A DNA stretch of 64,000 nucleotides from Salipiger abyssi. GTDB taxonomy: Bacteria; Pseudomonadota; Alphaproteobacteria; Rhodobacterales; Rhodobacteraceae. Both the position numbers and the translations under genes were made by a program. The stretch spans positions 1-64,000 of the forward strand of contig NZ_JAEKIS010000006.1 of assembly GCF_017311415.1 (NCBI RefSeq), read 5' to 3'. Of this stretch, positions 7,679 through 16,839 are shown piece after piece. Within the stretch, counting starts at the first letter, position 1, and the number at the start of each line of letters is the position of its first letter. A model generated the notes under the pieces. It saw only the letters and a program-made list of their open reading frames with translations, did not search any database and had not been told where the DNA came from.

Positions 7679-8851
7679 ATGCGGCGCTTTTCCCAATCCC
7701 CCACCGATCCGGGCTTTGTGCAAGATCCCTACCCGTTCTACCACCGGATGCGCGCCGGCGGCGATCTGGGCTATTGGGACGAGTATGGCATGGTCTGCGC
7801 GGTCTCGCACCGGGCGGTGCAGGCGCTGCTGCGCGACCGCCGCTTCGGGCGCGAGATCCCCGCCGAGCAGGCCCGACCCATCCCCGAGCATCTCGCCCCC
7901 TTCTACGCCATCGAGGCGCATTCCATGCTGGAGCTGGAGGCGCCGCGCCACACGCGGCTGCGCGGTCTGGTGCTGCGCGCCTTCACCAGCCGCCGCATCG
8001 CCGCGCTGGGGCCGGAAATCGCAGCGCTGGCGCATGGGCTCATCGACGCCTTTCCGGACGGCCTCGTCGATCTGCTGCCGGCCTTCTGCCAGCCAATCCC
8101 GGTGATCGTGATCGCGCGCCTGCTGGGCGTGCCCGACACCATGGCGCCGCAGCTCCTTTCATGGTCCAACGCCATGGTGGCGATGTATCAGGCCCGCCGC
8201 AGCCGCGCCATCGAGGACGCCGCCGCCGAGGCCGCCGCCGATTTCGCGACCTTCCTCAGCGACTATATCGCAGAGCGCCGCAGATCCCCGCGCGACGACC
8301 TGCTCTCGCAACTGATCGCGGCGGAAGAGCAAGGCGACCGGCTCTCGACCGAGGAGCTGATCGCCACCTGCGTGCTGCTCCTGAATGCCGGGCACGAGGC
8401 CACTGTCCACACCATGGGCAACGGCATCAAGACGCTGCTGGAAGCCGGACATCCGATCACGACCGAGAGCGCCGCGCCGGTCTGCGAAGAGATCCTGCGC
8501 CACGATTCCCCGCTGCATCTCTTCACCCGCTATGCCTATGAGACGGCAGAGCTTTTCGGCCACAGGTTCACGCGCGGCGACCAGGTGGCGCTGCTGTTGG
8601 GGGCCGCCAACCGCGATCCGGCGGTCTATGCCGAGCCCGACCGCTTCGACCTCAAGCGCGAGGCCCAGCCCCATCACGGCTTTGGCGGCGGGCCGCATTT
8701 CTGCGTCGGTGCGCCGCTGGCGCGTCTGGAATTGCAGACCGCGCTGCCGATCCTCTTCGCGCGCCTGCCCGGGCTGCGCCTGAGCGAACCGCCGCGCTAT
8801 GCCGATCTCTACCATTTCCACGGGCTGGAACGGCTCCTCGCCGAGAGCTGA
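7679..8851 (+). CDS. Cytochrome P450
   Basis: A 390-residue soluble bacterial-type P450 monooxygenase. The start ATG at 7679 follows a GGGGGCAGGG purine run, and the N-terminus PTDPGFVQDPYPFYHRMR is typical. Key elements are the I-helix oxygen-activation motif AGHEAT (residues 237-242), the K-helix ExxR (Glu271-Arg274), and the heme loop FGGGPHFCVG with axial Cys342. No ferredoxin or ferredoxin reductase gene is adjacent, so its electron donors must come from elsewhere. It starts divergently from dctB and ends 6 bp from the convergent SelT-like gene. The substrate cannot be told from sequence. Confidence 0.93.
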   Translation: MRRFSQSPTDPGFVQDPYPFYHRMRAGGDLGYWDEYGMVCAVSHRAVQALLRDRRFGREIPAEQARPIPEHLAPFYAIEAHSMLELEAPRHTRLRGLVLRAFTSRRIAALGPEIAALAHGLIDAFPDGLVDLLPAFCQPIPVIVIARLLGVPDTMAPQLLSWSNAMVAMYQARRSRAIEDAAAEAAADFATFLSDYIAERRRSPRDDLLSQLIAAEEQGDRLSTEELIATCVLLLNAGHEATVHTMGNGIKTLLEAGHPITTESAAPVCEEILRHDSPLHLFTRYAYETAELFGHRFTRGDQVALLLGAANRDPAVYAEPDRFDLKREAQPHHGFGGGPHFCVGAPLARLELQTALPILFARLPGLRLSEPPRYADLYHFHGLERLLAES

Positions 8852-8857
8852 GCCGCC

Positions 8858-9145
8858 TCAGCGGTCGGAATGGCCGAGATCTTTCTCCGGCGCGATGGCG
8901 TCGCGCAGCCGGCGCTTGATCTCCTTGGGCTCGGGAAAGCCGCCGTCGCGCTTGCGCTCCCAGAGCAGCGTGCCGTCGACCGAGATCTCATAGACCCCGC
9001 CATAACCCGGCACCAGCGTCACCCCGCCCAGCTCCTCGCCAAAGGTCTGGAGCAGCTCCTGCGCCATCCAGCCGGCGCGCAACAGCCAGTTGCAGCCGGT
9101 ACAATAGGTGATGCTCACGCGGGGTTTTTCTGTAGTCTCCGTCAT
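8858..9145 (-). CDS. SelT/SelW/SelH (Rdx) family redox protein
   Basis: A 95-residue thioredoxin-fold protein of the Rdx family. The N-terminal redox motif is CTGC (Cys15-Cys18), with cysteine in the place where some homologues carry selenocysteine. YGGVYEISVDG and the GGFPEPKEIKRRLRD C-terminal helix are typical. Members are thought to act as small thiol-disulfide oxidoreductases, but the physiological partner is usually unknown. It ends the leftward gene series 48 bp downstream of hydantoinase B and could be cotranscribed with that cluster. Confidence 0.85.
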   Translation of the reverse strand: MTETTEKPRVSITYCTGCNWLLRAGWMAQELLQTFGEELGGVTLVPGYGGVYEISVDGTLLWERKRDGGFPEPKEIKRRLRDAIAPEKDLGHSDR

Positions 9146-9193
9146 GCCGCCACCCTGCGCCGGCTGGCGGGGCGGTGCAAGCGCCCCGCGCGC

Positions 9194-10876
9194 CTAGCCG
9201 TTCCCGAAGAGCCGCGTCGCCTCTTCCGCCGTGTAGCGGCCCAGACGCACGTCCTCCTCCACCAGCGCCCGGTCCCGCGCCGCCGGATCGCCGTATCCGC
9301 CCCCGCCCGGCGTCTTGACCCGCACCCGGTCGCCGGCGGAAAGCGCGATGTCCTGCGCTTTCGAAAGATGCTCCGGTGTGAAGGTCTCGCCGCTCCGCGT
9401 CACCGCGACCTCGTTCACCGCGCCATCGCCGCCGCCCAGCACCCCCTGCGGGCCAAAGCGCCCGTGATCCATCACGAAACTCGCCCGCGCCGTGCCCCTG
9501 AGGATCTCCACCTCGTAATCCAGCCCGAACCCGCCGCGATGCGCCCCCGCGCCGCCCGAGCCCTCGCGCAGCGCGTAGCGGTGATAGAGCACCGGGAATT
9601 GCTGCTCCATGATCTCCACCGGCGGCGCCTTGGAAATGCCGATGGTCGAGCATCCGTTGGAGATCCCGTCGCCCCCCGCATAGCCGCCATAGCCGCCGCC
9701 CGAGATCTGGTACATCACATAGCTCTGCCCGGTCTCGGCCACCTCGCCCCCCAGTGCGAAATTGCCCGATGAGCCCGCCGGCGCCGCGCTCACCCGGTCG
9801 GGCAGCGCCGTAACCAGCGCGGCAAACACCGCCTCGGCGATGCGCTGGCTGACCTCTGCCGCGCAGCCCGAGACCGGGCGCGGGTATTGCGCATCGAGGA
9901 ATGTGCCCTCGGGGCGGAGGATCTCCAGCGGCTCGAAGGCCCCGGCGCTGATCGGCACATCGGGAAAGATGTGGCGCATGGCGAGATAGACAGAGCTGTG
10001 CGTGGTCGCCAGAACCGAATTCATCGGCCCGGCGCAGGGCGCGCTGGAGCCGGCGAAATCGAAGGTCAGCTTTTCGCCATCGGCGGTGATCGCCAGCTTG
10101 ATCTCCAGCGGCTCGTTCACCACCCCGTCGCTGTCGATATAGGCAATCGAGCGATAGACACCGGGCGCAATCGCCGCGATCTGCGCCCGCATCTGCTCGG
10201 CGGCGCGGCGGCGCAGCTCGGCAATCGCCTCGCGCACGATGTCGTCGCCATAGCGGTCGAGCAGCCGCGTCAGCCGCGCCTGCCCCACATAGAGCGCCGC
10301 CGCCTGCGCCTTCACATCGCCGATGCGCTGATCGGCGACGCGGATATTGGAGCAGATGATGGCATAGATCTCGGGATCGAGCTCGCCCCGCTTGAAAAGC
10401 CGCACCGGCGGCAGCCGCAGCCCCTCCTGTTCCACCGCCGTGGCGCTGGCCGAGAACCCGCCGGGCACCGCGCCGCCGGTATCGGGCCAGTGGCCGGTAT
10501 TGCTGAGCCAGCAGAAAATCTCGCCCCCGCGCCAGACCGGCATGGCAAAGCGCACATCCATCAGATGCGTGCCGCCGAGATAGGGGTCGTTGACGATATA
10601 GATGTCCCCCGGCCGCGGCGCCGCCACGCGCCCCTCGGCGATCATCTCGATGATCTTGCGGGTGGAATGCTGCATGACCCCGACAAAGACCGGCAAGCCT
10701 TGCGAGCCCTGCGCGATCAGGCTTCCATCCTCGGCGGCATAGATCCCGTCCGAGCGGTCATTGGCCTCGGCGATCACCGGAGAGAACGCCGCGCGGGAAA
10801 AGCTCAGATCCATCTCGTCGCAGACCTGTTGCAGCCCGGACTGAATGACGGTGAGGGTGATGGGATCGAGACTCAT
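9194..10876 (-). CDS. Hydantoinase B/oxoprolinase family subunit (HyuB-like)
   Basis: A 560-residue protein starting at the ATG at 10876, which follows GGAGG. Family signatures include PGDIYIVNDPYLGGTHLMD, NTGHWPDTGG, MNSVLATTHSSVY, GGDGISNGCSTIG and the C-terminal GGGGYGDP. Together with the A subunit, this family hydrolyses lactam or cyclic-imide bonds at the cost of ATP (N-methylhydantoinase, 5-oxoprolinase and acetone carboxylase relatives). It follows the A subunit gene after a 157-bp gap that contains a long inverted repeat. The actual substrate is unknown; the context suggests a ring-opening step on a partly reduced N-heterocycle. Confidence 0.9.
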   Translation of the reverse strand: MSLDPITLTVIQSGLQQVCDEMDLSFSRAAFSPVIAEANDRSDGIYAAEDGSLIAQGSQGLPVFVGVMQHSTRKIIEMIAEGRVAAPRPGDIYIVNDPYLGGTHLMDVRFAMPVWRGGEIFCWLSNTGHWPDTGGAVPGGFSASATAVEQEGLRLPPVRLFKRGELDPEIYAIICSNIRVADQRIGDVKAQAAALYVGQARLTRLLDRYGDDIVREAIAELRRRAAEQMRAQIAAIAPGVYRSIAYIDSDGVVNEPLEIKLAITADGEKLTFDFAGSSAPCAGPMNSVLATTHSSVYLAMRHIFPDVPISAGAFEPLEILRPEGTFLDAQYPRPVSGCAAEVSQRIAEAVFAALVTALPDRVSAAPAGSSGNFALGGEVAETGQSYVMYQISGGGYGGYAGGDGISNGCSTIGISKAPPVEIMEQQFPVLYHRYALREGSGGAGAHRGGFGLDYEVEILRGTARASFVMDHGRFGPQGVLGGGDGAVNEVAVTRSGETFTPEHLSKAQDIALSAGDRVRVKTPGGGGYGDPAARDRALVEEDVRLGRYTAEEATRLFGNG

Positions 10877-10918
10877 GGCCGTCCTCCAAAGGATCGCCCG
10901 GCCACAAGGGCGCGCCGT

Positions 10919-10983
10919 GCGTATTTGGAAAGAGAAGAAGACAGGGGCGCCTCCCTGCCCCTTCTTCTCTTTGGCAAATACGC
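10919..10983. repeat. Long inverted repeat (GTATTTG...AAAGAGAAGAAG family)
   Basis: The left arm (10921-10940) and right arm (10961-10981) pair over about 20 bp with one unpaired base and one mismatch. GC pairs extend it outward, and an inner GGGGC/GCCCC stem extends it inward. Related single elements are at 41493-41515, 54949-54971, 59183-59206 and 59422-59443. It lies between hydantoinase A and B, where it could stabilise mRNA or attenuate transcription. Confidence 0.6.
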
Positions 10984-11033
10984 ATGCGGCATCGGCCATA
11001 GCAGGGCAAAGTGTCCGGTCGTGGGCACGCCGC

Positions 11034-13091
11034 TCATGACCCGGCCCCCAGCGTGACAATCAGATTGCCGTCGCCATCCTGGGCGGCGCGGTCGCCCGGT
11101 TCCAGCACCAGCGTGCAATCCATCTGCTCGACAATCGCCGGGCCGGTGAGCGTGGCCTCGGGCGGCAGGTGATCGCGCCAATAGACCGGCGTGTCGGTCC
11201 AGCTCTCGAAATAGACCTTGCGCGTGCCGCTCCGGGCCTCTTCCAGCGTGGCTTTGCGACCCGACGCGTCGATCAGCGCCGAGAGGTCGATCTCCGGGCG
11301 GCGGCCGATCACCGAGGTGTTGAGATTGACCAGCGCCGGGCGGATCTCGGGCAGGCGCACCTGGAAGCGGCGGAAATAGGCCTCCTCGAAGAGCGCTTGC
11401 AGGTCTTCGCGCGACGGCGTGGCGGAGGCGAGCGGCACGCGCAGCAGATGCGTCTGGCCGATGAAGCGCATCTCGACCGAATGGGTCACCCGCAGCTCGG
11501 CGATTTCCACCCGTTCGCGGGCGATGGCGGCGCGGCCCTCCTCGGTCTGGCGGGCGAAGATCGCATGCACCTCTCCCATGTCGCAGGCATCGAGCGGCCT
11601 GTTCACCGTGGCGACGTAATCGTGGCGCAGATCGGCGACGATGCAGCCCAGAGCGTTGGTGATGCCCGGACGCGCGGGCACCAGCACGCGCGGCACGCCC
11701 AGCTCGCGGGCAATGGCGCAGGCATGCAGCGGGCCGGCGCCGCCGAAGGCGAAGAGCGCGAAATCGCGCGGGTCTTCGCCGAGTGAAACAGAGACCATGC
11801 GCACCGCATCGGCCATCTTCGCCGTGGCAATGCGCAGCACCGCCGCCGCCGCCTCTGTCGCATCGAGCCCCAGCCGCGCGCCCAGCTTTTCGGCAAAGGC
11901 GGCGCGGATCGTCTCCAGCGACACGCCGCCGGCGCCGGTGTTCAGCCGCTCCGGGTTCATCCGTCCCAGCAACATATTGGCATCGGAAATCGTCGGCTCC
12001 GTGCCGCCCTTGCCGTAGCAGATCGGCCCCGGCACCGAGCCGGCGCTCTCCGGCCCGACCTGCAACAGCCCCGCCGCATCGACCCGCGCTATGGAGCCGC
12101 CGCCGGCACCCACGGTGCGCACATCGACCATGGGCACATGGATCGGCATGGCGTATTCGATCTCGATCTCATGGCTCACCGCCGGGTCGGCGCCCCGGAT
12201 CATCGCCACATCGGTGGAGGTGCCGCCCATATCGTAGGTCAGCAGGTCCGGGATGCCCGCGCGGCGCCCGGTATAGGCCGCCGCCATCACACCCGAGGCC
12301 GGGCCGGACATCACCGTCTTGGCGGCCTCCTCGGCCACCACCCGGGCCGAGACCATGCCGCCATTGCCGTTCATCACCAGAAGGTCGCGCCCGTAACCGC
12401 GCTCCGACAGCCGGTCGGCCAGCCGCTCCACATAGCGGCGCAGCAGCGGCTGCACCGAGGCGTTGACCGCCGCCGTCACCCCGCGCTCGTATTCGCGACT
12501 CTCGGATATCAGCGCGTGCCCGAGGGTGATATTGCCGTTGGGCCAGATCTCGCGGGCGATCTCGCCGGCGCGGATCTCATGCGCGGGGTTGGCATAGGCG
12601 TGCAGGAAATGGATCACCAGCGCCTCGCAGCCCTTTTTCACCAGTGCGGACAGCGCGACGCGCAGGGCGTCTTCGTCGAGCGGCAGATAGACGCTGCCAT
12701 CGGCCAGCAGCCGCTCGGGGATCTCCAGCCGCAGGTCGCGCGGGATGATCGGACGGAACTGGCCGGTCATGCCATAGGCATGCGGCCGCGTGCGGCGACC
12801 GAGCTCCAGCACGTCGCGGAAGCCTCGCGTGGTGATCAGCCCGGTCTTGCAGAGCCGCCGCTCCAGCACCGCGTTGGTGGTGGTGGTGGTGCCGTGCACG
12901 ATGAGATCCAGCGCGGCGGCATCGACCGAGGCCGCATCCAGCGCCGCCAGCACCCCCGTCGCCTGATTGTCCAGCGTGGTCGGCACCTTGGCGAGTTTCA
13001 CCGCCGCGGCGCGGCTGTCATAGAACACCAGATCGGTGAAGGTGCCGCCCACGTCGATCCCGGCGAAGGCGCCGGTCAGCTCGTCTGTCAT
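11034..13091 (-). CDS. Hydantoinase/oxoprolinase subunit A (HyuA-like)
   Basis: A 685-residue protein starting at the ATG at 13091, which overlaps the molybdenum hydroxylase stop (ATGA). The ASKHA-type ATP-binding motifs are present: GIDVGGTFTDLV near the N-terminus, HGTTTTTNAVLE, YDMGGTSTDVA and FAFGGAGPLHACAIA. This subunit binds and activates the substrate by ATP-dependent phosphorylation in hydantoinase and oxoprolinase systems. The translational coupling ties it to the oxidoreductase genes upstream, supporting one pathway. Known relatives act on N-methylhydantoin, 5-oxoproline or caprolactam-type rings; which of these applies is not visible. Confidence 0.92.
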   Translation of the reverse strand: MTDELTGAFAGIDVGGTFTDLVFYDSRAAAVKLAKVPTTLDNQATGVLAALDAASVDAAALDLIVHGTTTTTNAVLERRLCKTGLITTRGFRDVLELGRRTRPHAYGMTGQFRPIIPRDLRLEIPERLLADGSVYLPLDEDALRVALSALVKKGCEALVIHFLHAYANPAHEIRAGEIAREIWPNGNITLGHALISESREYERGVTAAVNASVQPLLRRYVERLADRLSERGYGRDLLVMNGNGGMVSARVVAEEAAKTVMSGPASGVMAAAYTGRRAGIPDLLTYDMGGTSTDVAMIRGADPAVSHEIEIEYAMPIHVPMVDVRTVGAGGGSIARVDAAGLLQVGPESAGSVPGPICYGKGGTEPTISDANMLLGRMNPERLNTGAGGVSLETIRAAFAEKLGARLGLDATEAAAAVLRIATAKMADAVRMVSVSLGEDPRDFALFAFGGAGPLHACAIARELGVPRVLVPARPGITNALGCIVADLRHDYVATVNRPLDACDMGEVHAIFARQTEEGRAAIARERVEIAELRVTHSVEMRFIGQTHLLRVPLASATPSREDLQALFEEAYFRRFQVRLPEIRPALVNLNTSVIGRRPEIDLSALIDASGRKATLEEARSGTRKVYFESWTDTPVYWRDHLPPEATLTGPAIVEQMDCTLVLEPGDRAAQDGDGNLIVTLGAGS

Positions 13092-15799
13092 GTTGTCCCC
13101 GAGAGGATGGCCGCGCGGATCTTGTCCGGGGTCGCGGGCAGATGGTGGATGCGCGCGCCCGTGGCATGGGCGATGGCGTTCAGCACGGCGGGCGCGGTGG
13201 GGATCAGGCAATGCTCGCCCAGCCCCTTGGCGCCGTAAGGCCCGTGCGCGTCGCCGCTCTCGACGAGCAGCGTGTCGATGGGGGGCACGTCGCCGATGGT
13301 GGGTATGAGGTAATCGTGCAGGTTCTCGGTGCGGCCCGGCAGGAATTCCTCCATCAGCGCCATGCCGATGCCCTGCGCCACGCCGCCCTCGATCTGGCCC
13401 TCGACCAGCAGCGGGTTGATCGCCTTGCCCACGTCATGCGCCGCCACGATGCGCCGCAGCTTGACCGTGCCGAGCGCCAGATCGACCTCCAGTTCGCAGA
13501 TCTGTGCGGCGGTGCCGAAGACGGCGTAGGGGTCGCCCTGCCCGTTCGGGTCGAGCGGCGTGGTCGGCGGGTCGTAGCTCTCGATAGCCTCCAGCGCATA
13601 AGGCGCGCCCGGCGGCAGCTCGACCCGCACGGTGGTGCCTCCGTCGGTGAGCAGGATGCCCTCTTCGGTGAACGCAATCTCGGCGGCGTCCGAGACATTG
13701 CCCAGCCGCAGGATCTGTGCCCGGAGCGCCGCGCCGCAAAGCCGGGCGGCGTTGCCGGAGATATAGGTCTGGCGGCTGGCAGAGGTCTTGCCCGCATCGG
13801 GCGTGATGTCGGTATCCGGCCCCACCCGCGTCACGGCGGAGACCGGCACGCCCAGGGCCTCGGCAAAGATCTGCGTGATCACGGTGTTGGAGCCCTGCCC
13901 GATATCCACCGCGCCCTGATGCAGCATCAGCGTGCCCTTGGGGGTGACGCCCGCGCGGATCGTCGAGGGGTTCGACATCGAGGTGTTGCCGCAGCCGTAC
14001 CAGCCCGCCGCCACGCCGATGCCGCGCTTGCGGTCCTCGTGGCTGGCGTTGAACGCCGCCACCTCGGCTTGCGCCCTGTCCCAATGCGGTTTCAGCGCGT
14101 CGAGACAGGCGTCGATGCCCATGCCGGTCTCGAACACCTGCCCGGTCACGGTCGGATCGCCGTTCGTCAGGCAATTGCGGCGACGGAACTCCAGCCGGTC
14201 GAGGCCCAGCCTTTCGGCCAGCATGTCGTAGAGCTGTTCCTGCGCCACCGCCGATTGCGGCACGCCGAAGCCGCGAAAGGCCCCGGCGGGGGAGGTATTG
14301 GTATGAATCCCCGCGCTTTTCGCCTGATAGTTCGGCGTCCGGTACGGCCCGCTGGCGTGGATCGGCACGCGGTTCGCCACGGTCGGCCCCCAGCTCGCAT
14401 AGGCGCCGGTGTTGAACACGCCGTCAAAGCGCGCGCCCACGATACGGCCATCGGCATCCGCGCCGATCTCCATCACCATGTCCGAAGGGTGGCGCTTGGT
14501 CGAGGTCGAGATCGACTCGGTGCGGGTGTAGGTGATGCGCGCCGGGCGGTTCAGATGCCAGGCGGCCAGCGCCACATAGGGCTGCGCGGTAAGGTCCAGC
14601 TTGGAGCCGAAGCCGCCGCCGACCGCCGTGGGCAGGATGCGCACCGCCTCTGGCGCCAGCCCCATGATCGTCGCGAGGCCGTCGCGGTTCATATAGGGCG
14701 CCTGGGTGCAGCAGGAGATCTCGATCCGGTCGCCGACCCGGTGGGCCGAGGCCGCCTCGGGCTCGATATAGCCATGCTCGATAAAGCCGGTGGAGAAGCG
14801 GCCCGAGACCACATGCGCGGCGCCCTTCAGCGCGGCATCGGCATCGCCGCGCGCCACATAGCCCCGGCACATGACGTTTTCGGCGCGGCTCTGGTGCAGT
14901 TGCGCGGCACTCTCGGCCCCCTCCGGGGTGAGGATCGCGGGCCGTTCCTCCCACACAACCGGAAACGCGGCCATGGCGTCGAGCGCCTCCTGTGTGCCGA
15001 CCACCGCCGCCACCGCCTCGCCCTTGAATCGCGTCTCGCCCTCGGCAAAGACCGGCTGGTCTTCGAAACCGGGGATGACGCCGAAACGGTTCTCACCGGG
15101 GATGTCGGCGGCAGTGAGGATCAGGTCGAGCCCGTTGGCCTCGCGAAACGCCTCCAGTTCACCGAAGCGGAACCCCGCCCGGTGATAGGGCGAGCGGATC
15201 ACCCGGACCGTCAACGCATCAGCGGGCGCCACATCGTCGCCGAAGCGTTCCTCGCCCGAGAGTTTCGGCCCGCCGTCGAGCCGGGCGATGGGCGCACCGA
15301 CCCCGCCCTCGGTCAGCGGTTCGGTGCCGGACGCATCCAGCACCGCGGCAACGATCTTGCGATACCCCGTGCAGCGGCAGAGCACGCCGCCAAGCGCATC
15401 CGCGACGCTCTCCTCGCTTAGCGCCGTGCCCGAGCGCAGCAGCGCCACCGCCGAAACCATCATGCCCGGCGTGCAGATGCCGCATTGCGCCGCCTGATGA
15501 CGCTGAAAGCTGCGCACGAGACGGCGCGCATGCGGATCCTCCGCCGCGAGCCCGGATTGCGTTTCCACGATATGGCCCTGCACCTGCCCGGCGGCCATCA
15601 GGCAGGCACAGACCGGCGCGCCGTCAACCAGAACCGTGCAGGCGCCGCAATCACCGGCGTTGCAACCGATCTTGACATCCTTCGCCCCGGCCACCTCGCG
15701 CAGCACTTCCGAGAGCCGGGCCGTGCTGTCTGCGGGCACGGTGATCTCGGCGCCGTTGAGGGTGAAGCCGATATGACCCTGCGGCGCATCAAGCGACAT
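13088..15799 (-). CDS. Molybdenum hydroxylase: [2Fe-2S] subunit fused to molybdopterin-binding subunit
   Basis: A 903-residue fusion. Residues 1-160 are the xanthine-dehydrogenase-type iron-sulfur subunit, with a plant-type cluster (Cys46, Cys51, Cys54, Cys64) and a second cluster (Cys106, Cys109, Cys141, Cys143). From about residue 175 the molybdopterin subunit begins, with GGGFGSKLDL, AFRGFGVPQ and GAKGLGEH, whose Glu is the catalytic base of the family. Such enzymes hydroxylate the carbon next to a ring nitrogen using water. The start overlaps the end of the FAD subunit gene by 11 bp and the stop overlaps hydantoinase A. Xanthine, nicotinate and other N-heterocycles are all possible substrates. 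Confidence 0.92.
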   Translation of the reverse strand: MSLDAPQGHIGFTLNGAEITVPADSTARLSEVLREVAGAKDVKIGCNAGDCGACTVLVDGAPVCACLMAAGQVQGHIVETQSGLAAEDPHARRLVRSFQRHQAAQCGICTPGMMVSAVALLRSGTALSEESVADALGGVLCRCTGYRKIVAAVLDASGTEPLTEGGVGAPIARLDGGPKLSGEERFGDDVAPADALTVRVIRSPYHRAGFRFGELEAFREANGLDLILTAADIPGENRFGVIPGFEDQPVFAEGETRFKGEAVAAVVGTQEALDAMAAFPVVWEERPAILTPEGAESAAQLHQSRAENVMCRGYVARGDADAALKGAAHVVSGRFSTGFIEHGYIEPEAASAHRVGDRIEISCCTQAPYMNRDGLATIMGLAPEAVRILPTAVGGGFGSKLDLTAQPYVALAAWHLNRPARITYTRTESISTSTKRHPSDMVMEIGADADGRIVGARFDGVFNTGAYASWGPTVANRVPIHASGPYRTPNYQAKSAGIHTNTSPAGAFRGFGVPQSAVAQEQLYDMLAERLGLDRLEFRRRNCLTNGDPTVTGQVFETGMGIDACLDALKPHWDRAQAEVAAFNASHEDRKRGIGVAAGWYGCGNTSMSNPSTIRAGVTPKGTLMLHQGAVDIGQGSNTVITQIFAEALGVPVSAVTRVGPDTDITPDAGKTSASRQTYISGNAARLCGAALRAQILRLGNVSDAAEIAFTEEGILLTDGGTTVRVELPPGAPYALEAIESYDPPTTPLDPNGQGDPYAVFGTAAQICELEVDLALGTVKLRRIVAAHDVGKAINPLLVEGQIEGGVAQGIGMALMEEFLPGRTENLHDYLIPTIGDVPPIDTLLVESGDAHGPYGAKGLGEHCLIPTAPAVLNAIAHATGARIHHLPATPDKIRAAILSGTT

Positions 15800-16631
15800 G
15801 AGCGGCCTCCTGTTCCATGGCGGTGGTAATGGCGCGCGCGACGAGCGTGCGCACGGCGTCGTCACGATACGCCGCAGGCGCCCGGACATCGCCGATGGGA
15901 GCCAGCTCCGGGAATGGGTAGTCACGCAGGATCTCAGAGAGTTCCGCCACGCTCTTGCCACGAAGGCCCGCCTCCAGATCGGGCAGTCGTCGCGCCACCG
16001 GCGCGCAGGCACCCACGGCAATGCGGGCGCGGGCGATGCGGCCCGCCTCAACCTCGATCACCGCCGCGACCATGGCGATGGAGATCACCAGATATTTCCG
16101 CGCCCCGAGCTTGAGAAATGCACCGCAACCTTTTGCGCCTGGTATATAAATCTCCGTCAGGATTTCCCCCGGCACGAGCAGAGTTGCGCGCGGGCCGGTG
16201 ATGAATTCGGCAAGCGGCAGGCGCCGTGTGCCCGCCGCAGAGGCCAGCCCGACCTCGGCATCGAGCGCCAGCAGCGCCGGCACCCCATCCGCCGCCGGAG
16301 AGGCGTTGCAGAGATTGCCCGCCACCGTGCCCGCGTTCTGGATCTGCACCGATCCGACCTCGCGCGCGGCGGCTTTCAGCCCGTCGAAAAGCGGCGGCAG
16401 ATCGGCGCGCAGCAACGCGCTCCACGTGGTCGCCCCGCCGATGCGCCAGCCCTCCGCCTCGCGCGTCATCCCGCGCAGCTCCGCCACCCCGGTCAGGTCG
16501 ACCAGCTCGGCCGGCGGCACCCCGTCGCGCAGCGCCGGATAGAGATCCGTCCCCCCGCCCAGCGCCTGCGCGCCGCCCCTGCCCATCAGCGCCAGAGCGG
16601 CGTCGAGCGTGTCGGGTCGGTGCAGGGGCAT
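15789..16631 (-). CDS. FAD-binding subunit of the molybdenum hydroxylase (XdhA/CoxM type)
   Basis: A 280-residue protein with the FAD_binding_5 motifs GGGTDLYPALRDG near the N-terminus and NAGTVAGNLCNASPAAD in the middle, plus a CO-dehydrogenase-flavoprotein-type C-terminal domain. It passes electrons from the molybdenum and iron-sulfur centres to NAD+ or another acceptor. It is the first gene of the leftward operon, with AGGAGA ahead of the ATG. The fused Fe-S/Mo gene overlaps its 3' end, so the two products together make a complete hydroxylase. No XdhC-like maturation gene is in the window. Confidence 0.9.
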   Translation of the reverse strand: MPLHRPDTLDAALALMGRGGAQALGGGTDLYPALRDGVPPAELVDLTGVAELRGMTREAEGWRIGGATTWSALLRADLPPLFDGLKAAAREVGSVQIQNAGTVAGNLCNASPAADGVPALLALDAEVGLASAAGTRRLPLAEFITGPRATLLVPGEILTEIYIPGAKGCGAFLKLGARKYLVISIAMVAAVIEVEAGRIARARIAVGACAPVARRLPDLEAGLRGKSVAELSEILRDYPFPELAPIGDVRAPAAYRDDAVRTLVARAITTAMEQEAAHVA

Positions 16632-16668
16632 GGCGTCTCTCCTGAGGTCGCTGGCTCTGATGATTTCA

Positions 16669-16684
16669 TTCGCACACAAACGAA
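16669..16684. promoter_or_regulatory. Operator-like site, copy 1 (leftward hydroxylase operon)
   Basis: TTCGCACACAAACGAA matches the site at 16840-16855 at 14 of 16 positions, and both have TTCG/CGAA ends. It lies 38-53 bp upstream of the FAD-subunit ATG. On the minus strand a TTGACA at 16723-16718 is followed 17-18 bp later by a weak -10, which would place this site just downstream of the start of transcription. A repressor binding here would block the leftward operon. Confidence 0.5.
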
Positions 16685-16717
16685 GATGCAGGCAGCCTAG
16701 GGCGGCTTTGCGATTTC

Positions 16718-16723
16718 TGTCAA
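16718..16723 (-). promoter_or_regulatory. Candidate -35 element of the leftward hydroxylase operon
   Basis: A consensus TTGACA on the minus strand, 87 bp upstream of the FAD-subunit ATG. The hexamer 17-18 bp downstream (CTAGGC/TAGGCT) is a poor -10, as is common in GC-rich alphaproteobacteria. Confidence 0.35.
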
Positions 16724-16839
16724 TCCGCATCCGGGGGCTGCCAGACCACACGTAACGGATTGCTGAAAAACTCATCACAGGTCTCGATACACCCCATCTG
16801 CCATATCGCGCCGCTTGACAGAAGAGCGGATGACATGCG

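Noticed and set aside
8858-9145. Selenoprotein reading of the SelT-like gene
   Set aside because: The redox motif has ordinary Cys codons (CTGC); there is no in-frame TGA, and no SECIS element is needed.
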